Below, piece after piece: positions 43,948-52,130 of a stretch of DNA of 64,000 bases. A model generated the notes under the pieces. The model searched no databases and had not been told where the DNA came from. It saw only the letters and a list, made by a program, of their open reading frames with translations. Origin of the DNA: an uncultured Porphyromonas sp. (GTDB lineage Bacteria; Bacteroidota; Bacteroidia; Bacteroidales; Porphyromonadaceae); NCBI RefSeq assembly GCF_938039215.1, contig NZ_CALHVI010000033.1, forward strand, positions 1 through 64,000. Reading direction: 5' to 3'. The position numbers and the translations under genes are program-made. The first letter of the stretch is position 1; every line of letters starts with the position of its first letter.

Positions 43948-45105
43948 CTAGTCTAGATTGCCAAGGAAGCCCTCGCGTGAGAGCATCTTCATGATGTGGG
44001 CAGTCAGTGCATTCTGCGTCAGTCTGAGGATGTACTTACGCTTGTTGTCGGGAGCTACGACAAGGAACTTCTGCTCCAAAAGAGCACGTATCTTTTTCGA
44101 GATCGAAGAGTCTGAGAGGTTAGGGAAGAGCTCCTTGAGATCACGATTTTGTATGACCTTTAAGTTGATCGCACGCATGAGGATACGAGCTTCGTCTGGC
44201 GTGAGGTCCTTCTGCTTGAGCGCCAATTCTACCGCTGGATGGAGAATCTCAGAGGCTAGATAGCGGTGATCTGCCAGCCTATCGACCTTCTTGATCTCAT
44301 CTTGGAGCCCTTCGAGCACGTAAGTACACCAGCCTTCCAAGCCTTCGTCCGTCCCCTTATCCGCCTCCATGAGCGTGTCGTAGTAGCGCTGTCGGTCATT
44401 ACAGAAGACCGCAGTGGGATTGAGGATACGCTCGGCCGTGGCTACTCGGAAGCCGTACTTCATTAGGAGCGCATACGTAAAGAGTCGCACCGTACGCCCA
44501 TTGCCGTTATGGAAGGGGTGTATCCAGACGAAGCGGTGATGCGCTAGGGCGATCTTGATCAGGTCGTACTGGGGGCCATCCTCCTGCTGTACGAACTCAA
44601 GGAGTTCATCAATATAGCCCTCCACCGCACACGCGTCAGGGGGAAGGTGATCGGACTTAGTGATCTGCGCCTGCCCCCGTCTAAAGGCTCCAGGCGTAGG
44701 ATCACCACCCTCCCCTGGGCTCGTAGGCAAGCCTTCCACAACCCGACGATGAAGCTCGAGTAGATAGCCCTTATTGAGGGGATAGTCGAGGATCGTCTCT
44801 TCTATGAAGCGCAGGGCACGCTCGATATTATCGATCTCTTGCGGGCTAGATGGAGCGACATCTATAGGGAGACCTCGCTGGGAGTCCACATAGTCCACAA
44901 GTGTCGTATGGTTGCCTTCTATGCGGGCAGAAGCAACACTCTCGACAATATGGAAGAGACGCTTCATCCCAAGGAAAAGCTGGGGATCCGTCGTCAGCTC
45001 AACATGCTTCTTCCTCAGCTCTTCTAGCTCTAAGATCAAGCGAACGAGCCTAGAGTCAAAAGAGGGAGTGATGAGCCTGAGGTCATAATGTCTAAACTGT
45101 GCCAT
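43948..45105 (-). CDS. Fic family protein (class II, self-inhibited) with C-terminal winged helix
   Basis: 385 aa. The Fic core motif HPFHNGNGRTVR (His196-Arg207) carries the catalytic His and the nucleotide-binding GNGR, so AMP transfer to a target protein is expected. An N-terminal inhibitory helix motif SARIEGN (Ser59, Glu63) fits the [S/T]xxxE[G/N] consensus of class II enzymes, so no separate antitoxin is needed. Flap TPGAFRRGQAQI is present. The C-terminal part (about 285-355, DLTPDEARILMRA to LLEQKFLVV) resembles a winged helix-turn-helix, as in many bacterial Fic proteins, possibly for target choice or autoregulation. It has its own promoter and terminator and is bracketed by 115-bp direct repeats, hinting at an inserted cassette. 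Confidence 0.92.
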   Translation of the reverse strand: MAQFRHYDLRLITPSFDSRLVRLILELEELRKKHVELTTDPQLFLGMKRLFHIVESVASARIEGNHTTLVDYVDSQRGLPIDVAPSSPQEIDNIERALRFIEETILDYPLNKGYLLELHRRVVEGLPTSPGEGGDPTPGAFRRGQAQITKSDHLPPDACAVEGYIDELLEFVQQEDGPQYDLIKIALAHHRFVWIHPFHNGNGRTVRLFTYALLMKYGFRVATAERILNPTAVFCNDRQRYYDTLMEADKGTDEGLEGWCTYVLEGLQDEIKKVDRLADHRYLASEILHPAVELALKQKDLTPDEARILMRAINLKVIQNRDLKELFPNLSDSSISKKIRALLEQKFLVVAPDNKRKYILRLTQNALTAHIMKMLSREGFLGNLD

Positions 45106-45131
45106 TATTTTAGTAGCTATTTGAAGCTAAA

Positions 45132-45139
45132 CAAAGATA
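45132..45139 (-). promoter_or_regulatory. -7 box of fic
   Basis: TATCTTTG on the minus strand, 27 bp before the fic start, touching the inner edge of the right direct repeat. Confidence 0.65.
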
Positions 45140-45253
45140 AAGATTTTACCACCCTCCCAGAAAGAATTGAATTTTCAACACCTAAACAGCTGTATATCAA
45201 CACTGACAAAAAAAGCAAAGATTTGCCACACAGCGGAAAAAGAATTGAATTGG
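45139..45253. repeat. Long direct repeat, right of fic
   Basis: Direct copy of 43740-43853 (same first 40 or so bases apart from a few changes, same CTGTATATCAACAC centre, same AAAAAGAATTGAATTGG end). The stretch 45254-45434 between it and the HU promoter shows nothing recognisable. Confidence 0.9.
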
Positions 45254-45434
45254 AGGAACTAGAAAGGGCTTCTTCTGCGTAAGAGCAATGCTCAAGCGGG
45301 GAGACTTCTTCCGAAGGCTCATTACTAAGAGAAAAGGCATCGGATCACCCTCAGTCAAGGACCAGAAAGAGCAGTTCCGATCCTTTGAGGCTCGAAATGG
45401 CACGATTTGGTCCTGAGCCCCGAGGCCCTTCCCC

Positions 45435-45442
45435 TACCTTTG
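45435..45442 (+). promoter_or_regulatory. -7 box of the HU-like gene
   Basis: TACCTTTG on the plus strand, about 78 bp before the start codon. Confidence 0.6.
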
Positions 45443-45519
45443 CTCCTGTCAAACGAAGGGCACTAAGCCCCTAGGGAGACACCAAACAGTTTATTCACCT
45501 TTTATTCTAGCTAAGTAGT

Positions 45520-45990
45520 ATGCTTCAGTTTGAAATCAAGAAAGCCGAGATGAAGATCGGCAAGCGCAAGGGCACGACCATGTTCTTTGCACACCAGACC
45601 TCTCACTACTGCCTGAGCACGACCGCTCTCGAGTACCGCATCGAGCGCATGACTTCGCTGACACGTGCCGACGTGCGCGCCTCGATCATCGCCCTAAGCA
45701 CCATCATCCAGGAGGAACTATCCCAAGGACGCTCGGTAGACTTAGGCGAACTCGGGACCTTCAAGATCGCCGCCACGGGCAAGCGCATGCTGACGGAGAA
45801 GGAAGTGACCCTAGAGACGATCCGCCGTCCACACGTCCGCTTCTATCCCAAGCACCCGATGCGTCTGGCGGCACGAAACGTAGCCGTGGAGATCATTCGC
45901 CCCGAGAAGAACCCCAAGCTCAAGCCTAAGAAGCCCAACGAAGGAGGCGGGCAAGGAAGCAGTGAGGGCGGAGGACACGTCGGCATCTAA
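45520..45990 (+). CDS. HU-like DNA-binding protein (HU-HIG type)
   Basis: 156 aa. An HU/IHF-like fold is visible: MTSLTRADVRASIIALSTIIQEELSQGRSVDLGELGTFKIA, with the conserved dimer core followed by the G-T-F strand and the arm region. An N-terminal extra segment (about 1-40, KKAEMKIGKRKGTTMFFA) is characteristic of the HU-HIG variant of Bacteroidetes. The tail (from about 120) is low-complexity, Lys/Pro then Gly/Ser-rich (GGGQGSSEGGG). Role: nucleoid architecture, inferred. Monocistronic with promoter and a strong terminator. Confidence 0.9.
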   Translation: MLQFEIKKAEMKIGKRKGTTMFFAHQTSHYCLSTTALEYRIERMTSLTRADVRASIIALSTIIQEELSQGRSVDLGELGTFKIAATGKRMLTEKEVTLETIRRPHVRFYPKHPMRLAARNVAVEIIRPEKNPKLKPKKPNEGGGQGSSEGGGHVGI

Positions 45991-46061
45991 GCCCTCGCTC
46001 CCGCCGAAGAGGGCACATCTCTTCCCTCTTCGGATCGTCCCTCCCCATCTCCCCGAAACGA

Positions 46062-46106
46062 CACGAGCCCCCGAAGGATCTTACCTTCGGGGGCTCGTGC
46101 CCTTTA
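46062..46106 (+). terminator. Terminator of the HU-like gene (bidirectional form)
   Basis: CACGAGCCCCCGAAGG (46062-46077) pairs perfectly with CCTTCGGGGGCTCGTG (46084-46099), followed by CCCTTTAATT. A smaller hairpin CCGAAGAGGG/CCCTCTTCGG lies just before it (46003-46032). Convergent with the amylase gene, so it may serve both. Confidence 0.85.
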
Positions 46107-46128
46107 ATTATAGGGATGGCCTAGGACT

Positions 46129-47808
46129 TTAGCAGGTAGGGGCTTCGGGGAGCGGGGTCAACTCCAGCAACAAGAGCCCTTGTCCTTCGAGGGCGAAACG
46201 CAGGGGAGCCCATGGGGTGAAGGCTAAGTAATCCACCTCTTCCGTCAGCTTATCCACGACACCGAAAGCTGTACCCACAGGCCAAGGGATCGCCTCGAAG
46301 AAGTCTTCTGACAGCGGGAGAAGCGCCTCGGCAGGATGCTCGGAGAAGTTCGCTAGGATCAAATAGAGCTTCTCTGAAGAGTAGCGGACAAAGGCGATGA
46401 CACTGGCCTTATCCACACCCGTGGAGGGCAAGCCGTAATAGCCCCCCGAGGTAATCGCTTCCTCCGCAGAAAGCGCCCCGAGGAGGCGATAGTCTCTGAG
46501 GAGGCTCTGCTCTTCGAGCGTCAAGCCTGCCCCCGTATAGGCACCAGCCTCAAGTCGCTGGAGCCTCTCCAGACTCCAGTAGTCGAAGATCGTCGTACGT
46601 CCATCACGACCACTGAAGCCCTCTTCGTCCATTCCCTGCTCTCCAAGCTCTTGACCGAAGTATAGGAGGAAGGGGTTGCCTCCACTGAGGGCGGAGACGG
46701 CAGAGGCGAGGAAACCCAACCGAGGCGACGAGAAGACGTAGTCGGAGGCAAGACGCTGCTCGTCGTGGTTCTCCATGAAGTAACACATCTGAGGCTGCAG
46801 GGCTCCCACAGCGTCACGAACCCCAGTGAAGGCGGTGGCATTCGCCTGCCCCTTCCCCAGAGCTACCAAGTAATCATACACCCCGACCTTATCGTAGAGG
46901 TAATCGAAGCCCGCCTCGAGGTACTGCCCGTAGCGGTGAGGCTGATAGATCTCCGCAAGGAAGCAAAGCTCGGGATACTGAGCCTTGATCTCGGGGATCG
47001 CCCAAGCCCAGAACTCCGGTGGCACGAGCTCCGTCATGTCACAGCGGAAGCCATCGACACCTCGACCTGCCCAGTAGAGGAGAATGTCCCGCATCTTCAC
47101 CCAAGTGTCGGGCAGAGGATCAGCGTGCAGACAGCCGTCGCCACAGTAGTCCACCCCATAATTGAGCTTCACCGTCTCGTACCAATCGCAAATGGAAGGT
47201 CGAGGGGAGAAGCAGTCGTTCCCCGTAGCACGTGCTGGGCGCTCGTGGTATGGGGATGAACTCGTGGATAAGGGAAGGATAAGTTCTGACTCGGGGAGGT
47301 AATAGAAGTTATTCCTTGTGGAGAAGGCTTGACTCGGATCATCCGCTGCCCCTAGATCTACCGTACCCTTAGGACAAGCGTCGGAATGGTAGGTGCGAGC
47401 CACATGGTTGGGGATAAAGTCCATCAACACCCGAAGGCCAGCCTCGTGGGTGCGGTGGATAAGAGCGTCTAGCTCCTCTTGTCTTTTAAGGGGATCGTCC
47501 GCCAAGTCAGGATCGACATCGTAGTAGTCTTTCACGGCATAAGGCGATCCCGCCTGCCCCTTGACCGTGTCGGGATGATCGGGGCTGATGCCATAGGCGC
47601 TGTAGTCGGTCTTCGTAGCATGCTCCAGCAGGCCGATGAACCAGACGTGTGTAGCGCCGAGGGAGCGAATATACTGGAGAGCCTCGGGGGTGAACGCCGA
47701 AAGCTTCCCTGCGCCGTTCTCAGTGATCGTGCCGTAGGGGAGTCGTGCCGTGGATGGATTACCCCATAGACGTGTGAGGACGGAGTAGATGATGAGTTTC
47801 TTGGACAT
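46129..47808 (-). CDS. GH13 alpha-amylase family protein (cytoplasmic)
   Basis: 559 aa from MSKKLIIYSVLTRLWGN; 17 codons upstream are open but overlap the patatin gene. GH13 regions are visible: VLMDFIPNHVA (region I), DGFRCDMTEL (nucleophile Asp), CFLAEIY (general acid Glu), and FMENHDEQR (second Asp). C-terminal beta domain closes the protein. No signal peptide, so it acts inside the cell on oligosaccharides or glycogen-like substrates. Starts 7 bp after the patatin gene stop, so the two are one operon. The presence of an amylase suggests some carbohydrate use. Confidence 0.9.
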   Translation of the reverse strand: MSKKLIIYSVLTRLWGNPSTARLPYGTITENGAGKLSAFTPEALQYIRSLGATHVWFIGLLEHATKTDYSAYGISPDHPDTVKGQAGSPYAVKDYYDVDPDLADDPLKRQEELDALIHRTHEAGLRVLMDFIPNHVARTYHSDACPKGTVDLGAADDPSQAFSTRNNFYYLPESELILPLSTSSSPYHERPARATGNDCFSPRPSICDWYETVKLNYGVDYCGDGCLHADPLPDTWVKMRDILLYWAGRGVDGFRCDMTELVPPEFWAWAIPEIKAQYPELCFLAEIYQPHRYGQYLEAGFDYLYDKVGVYDYLVALGKGQANATAFTGVRDAVGALQPQMCYFMENHDEQRLASDYVFSSPRLGFLASAVSALSGGNPFLLYFGQELGEQGMDEEGFSGRDGRTTIFDYWSLERLQRLEAGAYTGAGLTLEEQSLLRDYRLLGALSAEEAITSGGYYGLPSTGVDKASVIAFVRYSSEKLYLILANFSEHPAEALLPLSEDFFEAIPWPVGTAFGVVDKLTEEVDYLAFTPWAPLRFALEGQGLLLLELTPLPEAPTC

Positions 47809-47815
47809 GTGGGGA

Positions 47816-48601
47816 TCAGTGGATAGGAGCGATAAGGGGGGTGAGTTCACGGCGTGCAAGTTCGTAGCCTACCTGCATCAGTGTAGCCGCTGCGCTGACT
47901 TCGAACATCCCGTACTTGGTTACCTCTGTGGTCTCGAGAAGGAAGTCACAGGCTTCTCGGTCGGGGGTGGTATTCTGCCGGAAGACCAGTTCCCATGATC
48001 GTGAGGCGATGGCTTTAATGGTCTTAGGGACCTCTTCGCTTTGTAGTGGGCCGAGATTCATACCGATGACTCGCTCGCAGTCCTCTCGGATCACCGTCAC
48101 AGGGAAGTTGCGAAACAGCCCGCCATCGACATAGTCTCTTCCCCCGATTTCCACGGGGCAGAAGAGAATAGGTACACTGCTTGAGGCAAGGATGATCCTA
48201 GCAAGTGGACCTTCGGTGAAGACATGTTGCTCGCCAGCACTTAGGTCGGTAGCTACGATACGCATAGGCAAGGGAAGATCTTCGAGGTTGCGGTAGCGCA
48301 GGTTATTCTTCAGCAGGCGAAAGAAGTTCGTCGTACTGAAGAGGCCTCCACCGCTTGTCGTCAGGCGCGTCATCTGCATGAAGCCTGTACTCGAGAAGAT
48401 CTCAAAGATCTCGTCGGGAGCGTAGCCCGAAGCATAAAAGGCTCCCATGATCGAGCCTGAACTCGTCCCAGCGATGATATCGGGGGCTAACCCGACCTCG
48501 TCAAGGTACTTCAGGACACCTAGGTGAGCGAAGCCTTTGATGCTACCGCCACTTAGAGCGAGGCCCAGCTTGTACTGGGGAGCTACGGGAATTTCTGCCA
48601 T
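47816..48601 (-). CDS. Patatin-like phospholipase (RssA-like)
   Basis: 261 aa. Lipid acyl hydrolase of the patatin family. Oxyanion motif SGGSIKGFAHLGVL (residues 17-30), nucleophile elbow GTSSGS (Ser47), and the dyad Asp in YVDGGLFRNFPV (about 162). Short, single-domain, no signal peptide, as in RssA/YchK. Substrate unknown. First gene of a two-gene unit with the amylase; -7 box 22 bp upstream. Confidence 0.9.
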   Translation of the reverse strand: MAEIPVAPQYKLGLALSGGSIKGFAHLGVLKYLDEVGLAPDIIAGTSSGSIMGAFYASGYAPDEIFEIFSSTGFMQMTRLTTSGGGLFSTTNFFRLLKNNLRYRNLEDLPLPMRIVATDLSAGEQHVFTEGPLARIILASSSVPILFCPVEIGGRDYVDGGLFRNFPVTVIREDCERVIGMNLGPLQSEEVPKTIKAIASRSWELVFRQNTTPDREACDFLLETTEVTKYGMFEVSAAATLMQVGYELARRELTPLIAPIH

Positions 48602-48623
48602 CGTATGATTTTGAATGTTTGTA

Positions 48624-48631
48624 CAAAGATA
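48624..48631 (-). promoter_or_regulatory. -7 box of the patatin gene
   Basis: TATCTTTG on the minus strand, 22 bp before the start codon. Confidence 0.65.
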
Positions 48632-48660
48632 CAGATCTGGGAAGTAACCCGATCATGCTT

Positions 48661-48867
48661 CTGCCACTTCGAGGGAGGGAATATGCCTCCCGAAGAAGAA
48701 ACGAAACAGTCGCGTTCAGCGAGGTGCTACGAAGGAGAAGGAAGAGGCGATACAAGCCCGACGAGCGAGGAAACAGAAGCCCCACGAGGATGAAAAAAGT
48801 AATACCAAAAGGGTGGAAATAGGAATACCCCGAGGGAGGCGACACAAGCCCCAGAAAAAGCGATATA
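48661..48867. repeat. 23-bp tandem array, 9 units
   Basis: Nine consecutive 23-bp steps. Most units end in ATA, ACA or AAA, and have CCC or CCNCGAGG in the middle: for example units at 48753 (CAAGCCCGACGAG), 48776 (GAAGCCCCACGAG), 48822 (GGAATACCCCGAGGGAGG) and 48845 (CAAGCCCCAG). It fills almost all the 333-bp gap between the patatin gene and the ompA terminator. Confidence 0.8.
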
Positions 48868-48873
48868 TAAGAA

Positions 48874-48905
48874 GGAAAGCCCCGGCCAGCAGGCCGAGGC
48901 TTTCC
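48874..48905 (-). terminator. Terminator of the ompA pair
   Basis: GGAAAGCC-GGCC and GGCC-GGCTTTCC form a stem with AGCA loop, about 30 bp after the downstream ompA stop. The minus-strand tail is TTCTTATATA; the plus-strand tail is CCTTTTTA. Confidence 0.7.
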
Positions 48906-48934
48906 CCTTTTTATGTCTAGCTAATGGGCGACTC

Positions 48935-50098
48935 TTATTCTGCGCTCATCAGGACAATACGGTTCCATACATTCTCTGCATAGGGCTGCACCGTATCACC
49001 CTTCCAGTCTATCTTGAGGCGGTCACGAGAGATGCCGTACTTCTTGACAAGCATATCTGCGACGGCTTCAGCACGGCGCTTGGAGAGGGCGAGGTTGTAG
49101 GCGGGGTTACCCGTCTTGCGGTCAGCGTAGCCGACGAGGGTGATGGTCTCGGTATTGCTCTTAGCGTACTCAGCGATGTTGTAGACATTGATCACCTGAT
49201 TCTTGTCAATAACGGCGCTATTGATGCGGAAGTAGATGACGTTGCCTACGACCTGCGTCATAGGAGCGGGGATCTCTACATCGGGGCAGTTGACGGGGCG
49301 CTTAGCGAGCTCGGCATTCTCTGCACGTAGCGCATTGATCTCGTCATTGAGGCTAGCGATGAGAGCGGGATCATTAGGAGTGATGGGCTCGAAGGCCTTA
49401 CGCCCGAGGTGGAAGGTCAGTGAAGCACCAGCCTGAGCGATGAAGTCCGTACCAGACTTGACGTGGTCGGTCTGCGAAGGCAGATCTAGGTCAGAAGCGG
49501 TGACCTTACCCTCGAGGTTGAAGTCCACACAGCGAGCGAGGCGGAACTTCAGCTGCAGGCCTGCGTCGACCGTAGGACTGAAGCGATGCTCTTCATCCTT
49601 GATGCTTCCTGCCTGGGTCTGATGCTTGTATCCTGCACCGACCCCTACGAAGGGGATGAGGTGGAAGACACGGCTTTCCTTGTAGGGAGCGAAGAAGTTC
49701 ACCACATCGAAGAGGAAGTCATACTGCGCGAAGCCATAGGTGACATCGTGACGGAGGAGTCCCCCTGAAGTAGGCAGCGCTGCAAAGAGTCCTGCGGGGC
49801 GAGCGTAGTCGAAGAGCTTACCGCCCTGCAGCTGCAGACGCATCCCGAAGGAAGGGGTAGACCAGCGACCGAGAGCGAGGCTGGGGTTGAGCAGGCTCAC
49901 TCGGTCAGGGAAGTGCACATCACGGTTGTTGGCAGCCAGGCTGATAACGGCAGCGTCCCCGACTTCGAGGAACCAATGAGCCTTACCATCCTTGACAAAA
50001 GCCGTCTTGTATGCAGGCTTCTGAGCTACGTCCTGAGCCTGCAGAGCGCTTGTAGCCGCTAGGGCTGCAAGAGCGAGCGTCATTATTCTCGTCTTCAT
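48935..50098 (-). CDS. OmpA family outer membrane protein (Pgm7/Pgm6-like), second of pair
   Basis: 387 aa from MKTRIMTLALAALAATSALQA (signal peptide). N-terminal beta-barrel (about 35-225), a short coiled coil linker (INALRAENAELAKRPVNCPD, about 245-265 with one Cys), and a C-terminal OmpA domain with VIYFRINSAVIDKNQ and GYADRKTGNPAYNLALSKRR, in which the peptidoglycan-binding Asp and Arg are kept. It anchors the outer membrane to peptidoglycan. Paired with a second ompA 30 bp upstream; in P. gingivalis two such proteins form a hetero-oligomer, and the linker Cys could bridge them. Confidence 0.92.
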   Translation of the reverse strand: MKTRIMTLALAALAATSALQAQDVAQKPAYKTAFVKDGKAHWFLEVGDAAVISLAANNRDVHFPDRVSLLNPSLALGRWSTPSFGMRLQLQGGKLFDYARPAGLFAALPTSGGLLRHDVTYGFAQYDFLFDVVNFFAPYKESRVFHLIPFVGVGAGYKHQTQAGSIKDEEHRFSPTVDAGLQLKFRLARCVDFNLEGKVTASDLDLPSQTDHVKSGTDFIAQAGASLTFHLGRKAFEPITPNDPALIASLNDEINALRAENAELAKRPVNCPDVEIPAPMTQVVGNVIYFRINSAVIDKNQVINVYNIAEYAKSNTETITLVGYADRKTGNPAYNLALSKRRAEAVADMLVKKYGISRDRLKIDWKGDTVQPYAENVWNRIVLMSAE

Positions 50099-50128
50099 TG
50101 TTGAATGTCTTGACACGTGATTAGGGGA

Positions 50129-51262
50129 TTACTTAGAGCGGATGATCACGACGCGGTTCCAGCCCTTCTGAGCAGTACCATAGGGAGCTTCGCCAGCCTC
50201 CTTCCACTCGACGGTGATCTTGTCGGCAGATACGCCATACTTCTCCGTGAGCAGGGTAGCCACTGCCTTAGCTCGCTGCTCAGCAAGCGCCTTGTAGCGG
50301 CTTTCGTTCTTAGCGACGTAACCCGTGACGATGAGCTCACACTCAGGCTTCTTAGCGAACTCTGCTGCGTCGAATACCGTGATAAGCTGGTCCTTGCTGA
50401 CAGTAGCCTTGCCCTGGGCGAAGAGGATCGACTTATCTGCCACGAAGCGATTCTCGGTGACAAGCGCAGCGGGAGCCTCTACATCGGGGCAGTTCACTGG
50501 GCGCTTGGAGAGCTCGGCGTTCTCAGCACGTAGAGCGTTGATCTGAGCGTGCAGGCCATCGAGATACTCCTGATCCAGAGGCTCGACAGCGGTGAAGCCC
50601 TGACGGCCGATGTTGAAGGAAAGACCTGCTAGAGCCGATAGACGCAGTGCGTTGGAGTAAGCAGGAGCGTAGTGGTAGCGGATGTTGAGCCCACTGTAAG
50701 TCGCTTCTGCCTCGGCGAAGATATTCACACGAGGAGCGACGTGCAGGGAGATCTGAAGCCCGCCATTAGCCGTCACGGAGTGCGTGTTGTGCAGAGTATT
50801 GTCCGTGTGGTTGAACTTATGTTCATACCCCACCCCGACGTAAGGGATAACGTGGAAGACACGGCTAGGGTTGTAGGCCGAGAAGTAGTTGACGACATCC
50901 AGCATGAAGTCCAGGTGTCCGCCGACGAAGTAGTTATCACTACGCAAGCCGTTGATGTTGTTGTAGGTATAGCTTTCACCCCCGACGAACTTCAGGCGAT
51001 TAGCATAGTAGGGGTTGTGCCACTTACCCAGCGAGAGGGCTGCCGTCCATGAGAGACGGTCCGTGAGGGCGGGCTTATTGTTCCCCTCGAGGAACATAGC
51101 TCCTACACCTCCAGCTAGCGAGATGAAGTAGTTGGCACCTGGCTGGTGAGCGAGAGCCACGCGGTGAGCAGGCGCATCAGAGGCCATTGGTTGCGCTGTC
51201 TGAGCATTAGCCGTGAGGGAGGCGATCCCTGCCAAGGCAAGCAGCGTGTACTTTAGTTTCAT
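50129..51262 (-). CDS. OmpA family outer membrane protein, first of pair, degenerate peptidoglycan site
   Basis: 377 aa from MKLKYTLLALAGIASLTANA (signal peptide). Same architecture as its neighbour: barrel, INALRAENAELSKRPVNCPD linker with Cys, and C-terminal OmpA-like domain SILFAQGKATVSKDQ. In the domain core the sequence is VTGYVAKNESRYKALAEQRAKAV, so the conserved Asp of GYxD is replaced by Ala and the YN/LS positions are altered, while an Arg remains. Peptidoglycan binding may be weak or lost here. Promoter at 51308. Confidence 0.9.
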   Translation of the reverse strand: MKLKYTLLALAGIASLTANAQTAQPMASDAPAHRVALAHQPGANYFISLAGGVGAMFLEGNNKPALTDRLSWTAALSLGKWHNPYYANRLKFVGGESYTYNNINGLRSDNYFVGGHLDFMLDVVNYFSAYNPSRVFHVIPYVGVGYEHKFNHTDNTLHNTHSVTANGGLQISLHVAPRVNIFAEAEATYSGLNIRYHYAPAYSNALRLSALAGLSFNIGRQGFTAVEPLDQEYLDGLHAQINALRAENAELSKRPVNCPDVEAPAALVTENRFVADKSILFAQGKATVSKDQLITVFDAAEFAKKPECELIVTGYVAKNESRYKALAEQRAKAVATLLTEKYGVSADKITVEWKEAGEAPYGTAQKGWNRVVIIRSK

Positions 51263-51307
51263 AATCAAACCTATTCTTATTAGAGAATTAGCACTATTTG
51301 GGCAAAG

Positions 51308-51315
51308 CAAAGTTA
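51308..51315 (-). promoter_or_regulatory. -7 box of the ompA pair
   Basis: TAACTTTG on the minus strand; the leader is about 46 nt. One strong promoter for two very abundant proteins is likely. Confidence 0.65.
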
Positions 51316-51455
51316 ACCTATTTTTCCTTTAAAATGCGCTTGGCGAAAGGGGTGAAGACACTTTTTAACACCCGTATTCTTTCACCCCCATTATGCAAAG
51401 AGCTATCTATCAAGCGTTAGTAGTGTAGATGTGGGACGAAGCCCGCTCTTTACGT

Positions 51456-51463
51456 TATCTTTG
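51456..51463 (+). promoter_or_regulatory. -7 box of the small lipoprotein gene
   Basis: TATCTTTG on the plus strand, 33 bp before the start codon. Confidence 0.65.
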
Positions 51464-51496
51464 CAGCCCTTATTCATTCATAATAGAATTATCTTA

Positions 51497-51982
51497 ATGA
51501 AGCGATTTACAACTCTCCTTTTACTCCTTTTCTTGGGCCTAGGCCTTAGCTCCTGCTCCTCTGAACCTAAGAACACAAAGGATATACTCACAGGCACTGT
51601 CTGGACGCTCTCCAATCTCAGAAACAGTGGAAGCCACTCCTCCACGAGCATCGATATACAAGCGACTTTCCTTCGCAAGGGTCAAGTCCTCCTCGATGTA
51701 GGCTTCGGCAAGCATACAGCGTACTACAACGAGAAGGGCCGCAGGGAGTACAAGCGTAGCAATTGGGTGTCGGTCACCTCGAGCTACACCTTCCGCAATG
51801 GTGTCGTCCACTTCCACCGCCCTCAGCTATCGCAGGACAACGGAGATATCATCCAGGGCACGGAGGCTGAGGTGATCCTCGCCCAGCTCGCCACCGATGC
51901 GGTGCTTAGTATGGAGCTGGGGACGATGATCTTCTACCCTACGGATGCTAAGAAGACCTTCATCCTCAAACGCAAAAGTTAG
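51497..51982 (+). CDS. Small lipoprotein of unknown function
   Basis: 161 aa from MKRFTTLLLLLFLGLGLSSC (lipobox LSSC, Cys20); 22 open codons upstream overlap the promoter. The mature part starts with an unstructured linker, then shows beta-strand patterns such as GTVWTLSNLRNSG, KGQVLLDVGFGKHTAYY and VSVTSSYTFRNGVVHF, suggesting a single small beta-barrel or lipocalin-like fold. I do not recognise a family. Monocistronic with its own promoter and a strong terminator. Confidence 0.75.
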   Translation: MKRFTTLLLLLFLGLGLSSCSSEPKNTKDILTGTVWTLSNLRNSGSHSSTSIDIQATFLRKGQVLLDVGFGKHTAYYNEKGRREYKRSNWVSVTSSYTFRNGVVHFHRPQLSQDNGDIIQGTEAEVILAQLATDAVLSMELGTMIFYPTDAKKTFILKRKS

Positions 51983-52003
51983 TACGACCTTCACTCAAGA
52001 TAC

Positions 52004-52053
52004 GCACCCCTCGAGAGAGCTTCGGCTCTTCTTCGAGGGGTGCTTTGTTTTTA
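52004..52053 (+). terminator. Terminator of the small lipoprotein gene
   Basis: GCACCCCTCGA (52004-52014) pairs with TCGAGGGGTGC (52033-52043), with an inner AGAGC/GCTCT pairing, then TTTGTTTTTA. Confidence 0.9.
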
Positions 52054-52130
52054 CCCACCCTACCCTTCCGCTCATCCAAGGCCACGAACTTCCTCCCCAC
52101 GGCACGACACATCACCTATTCCTTTCCCCT

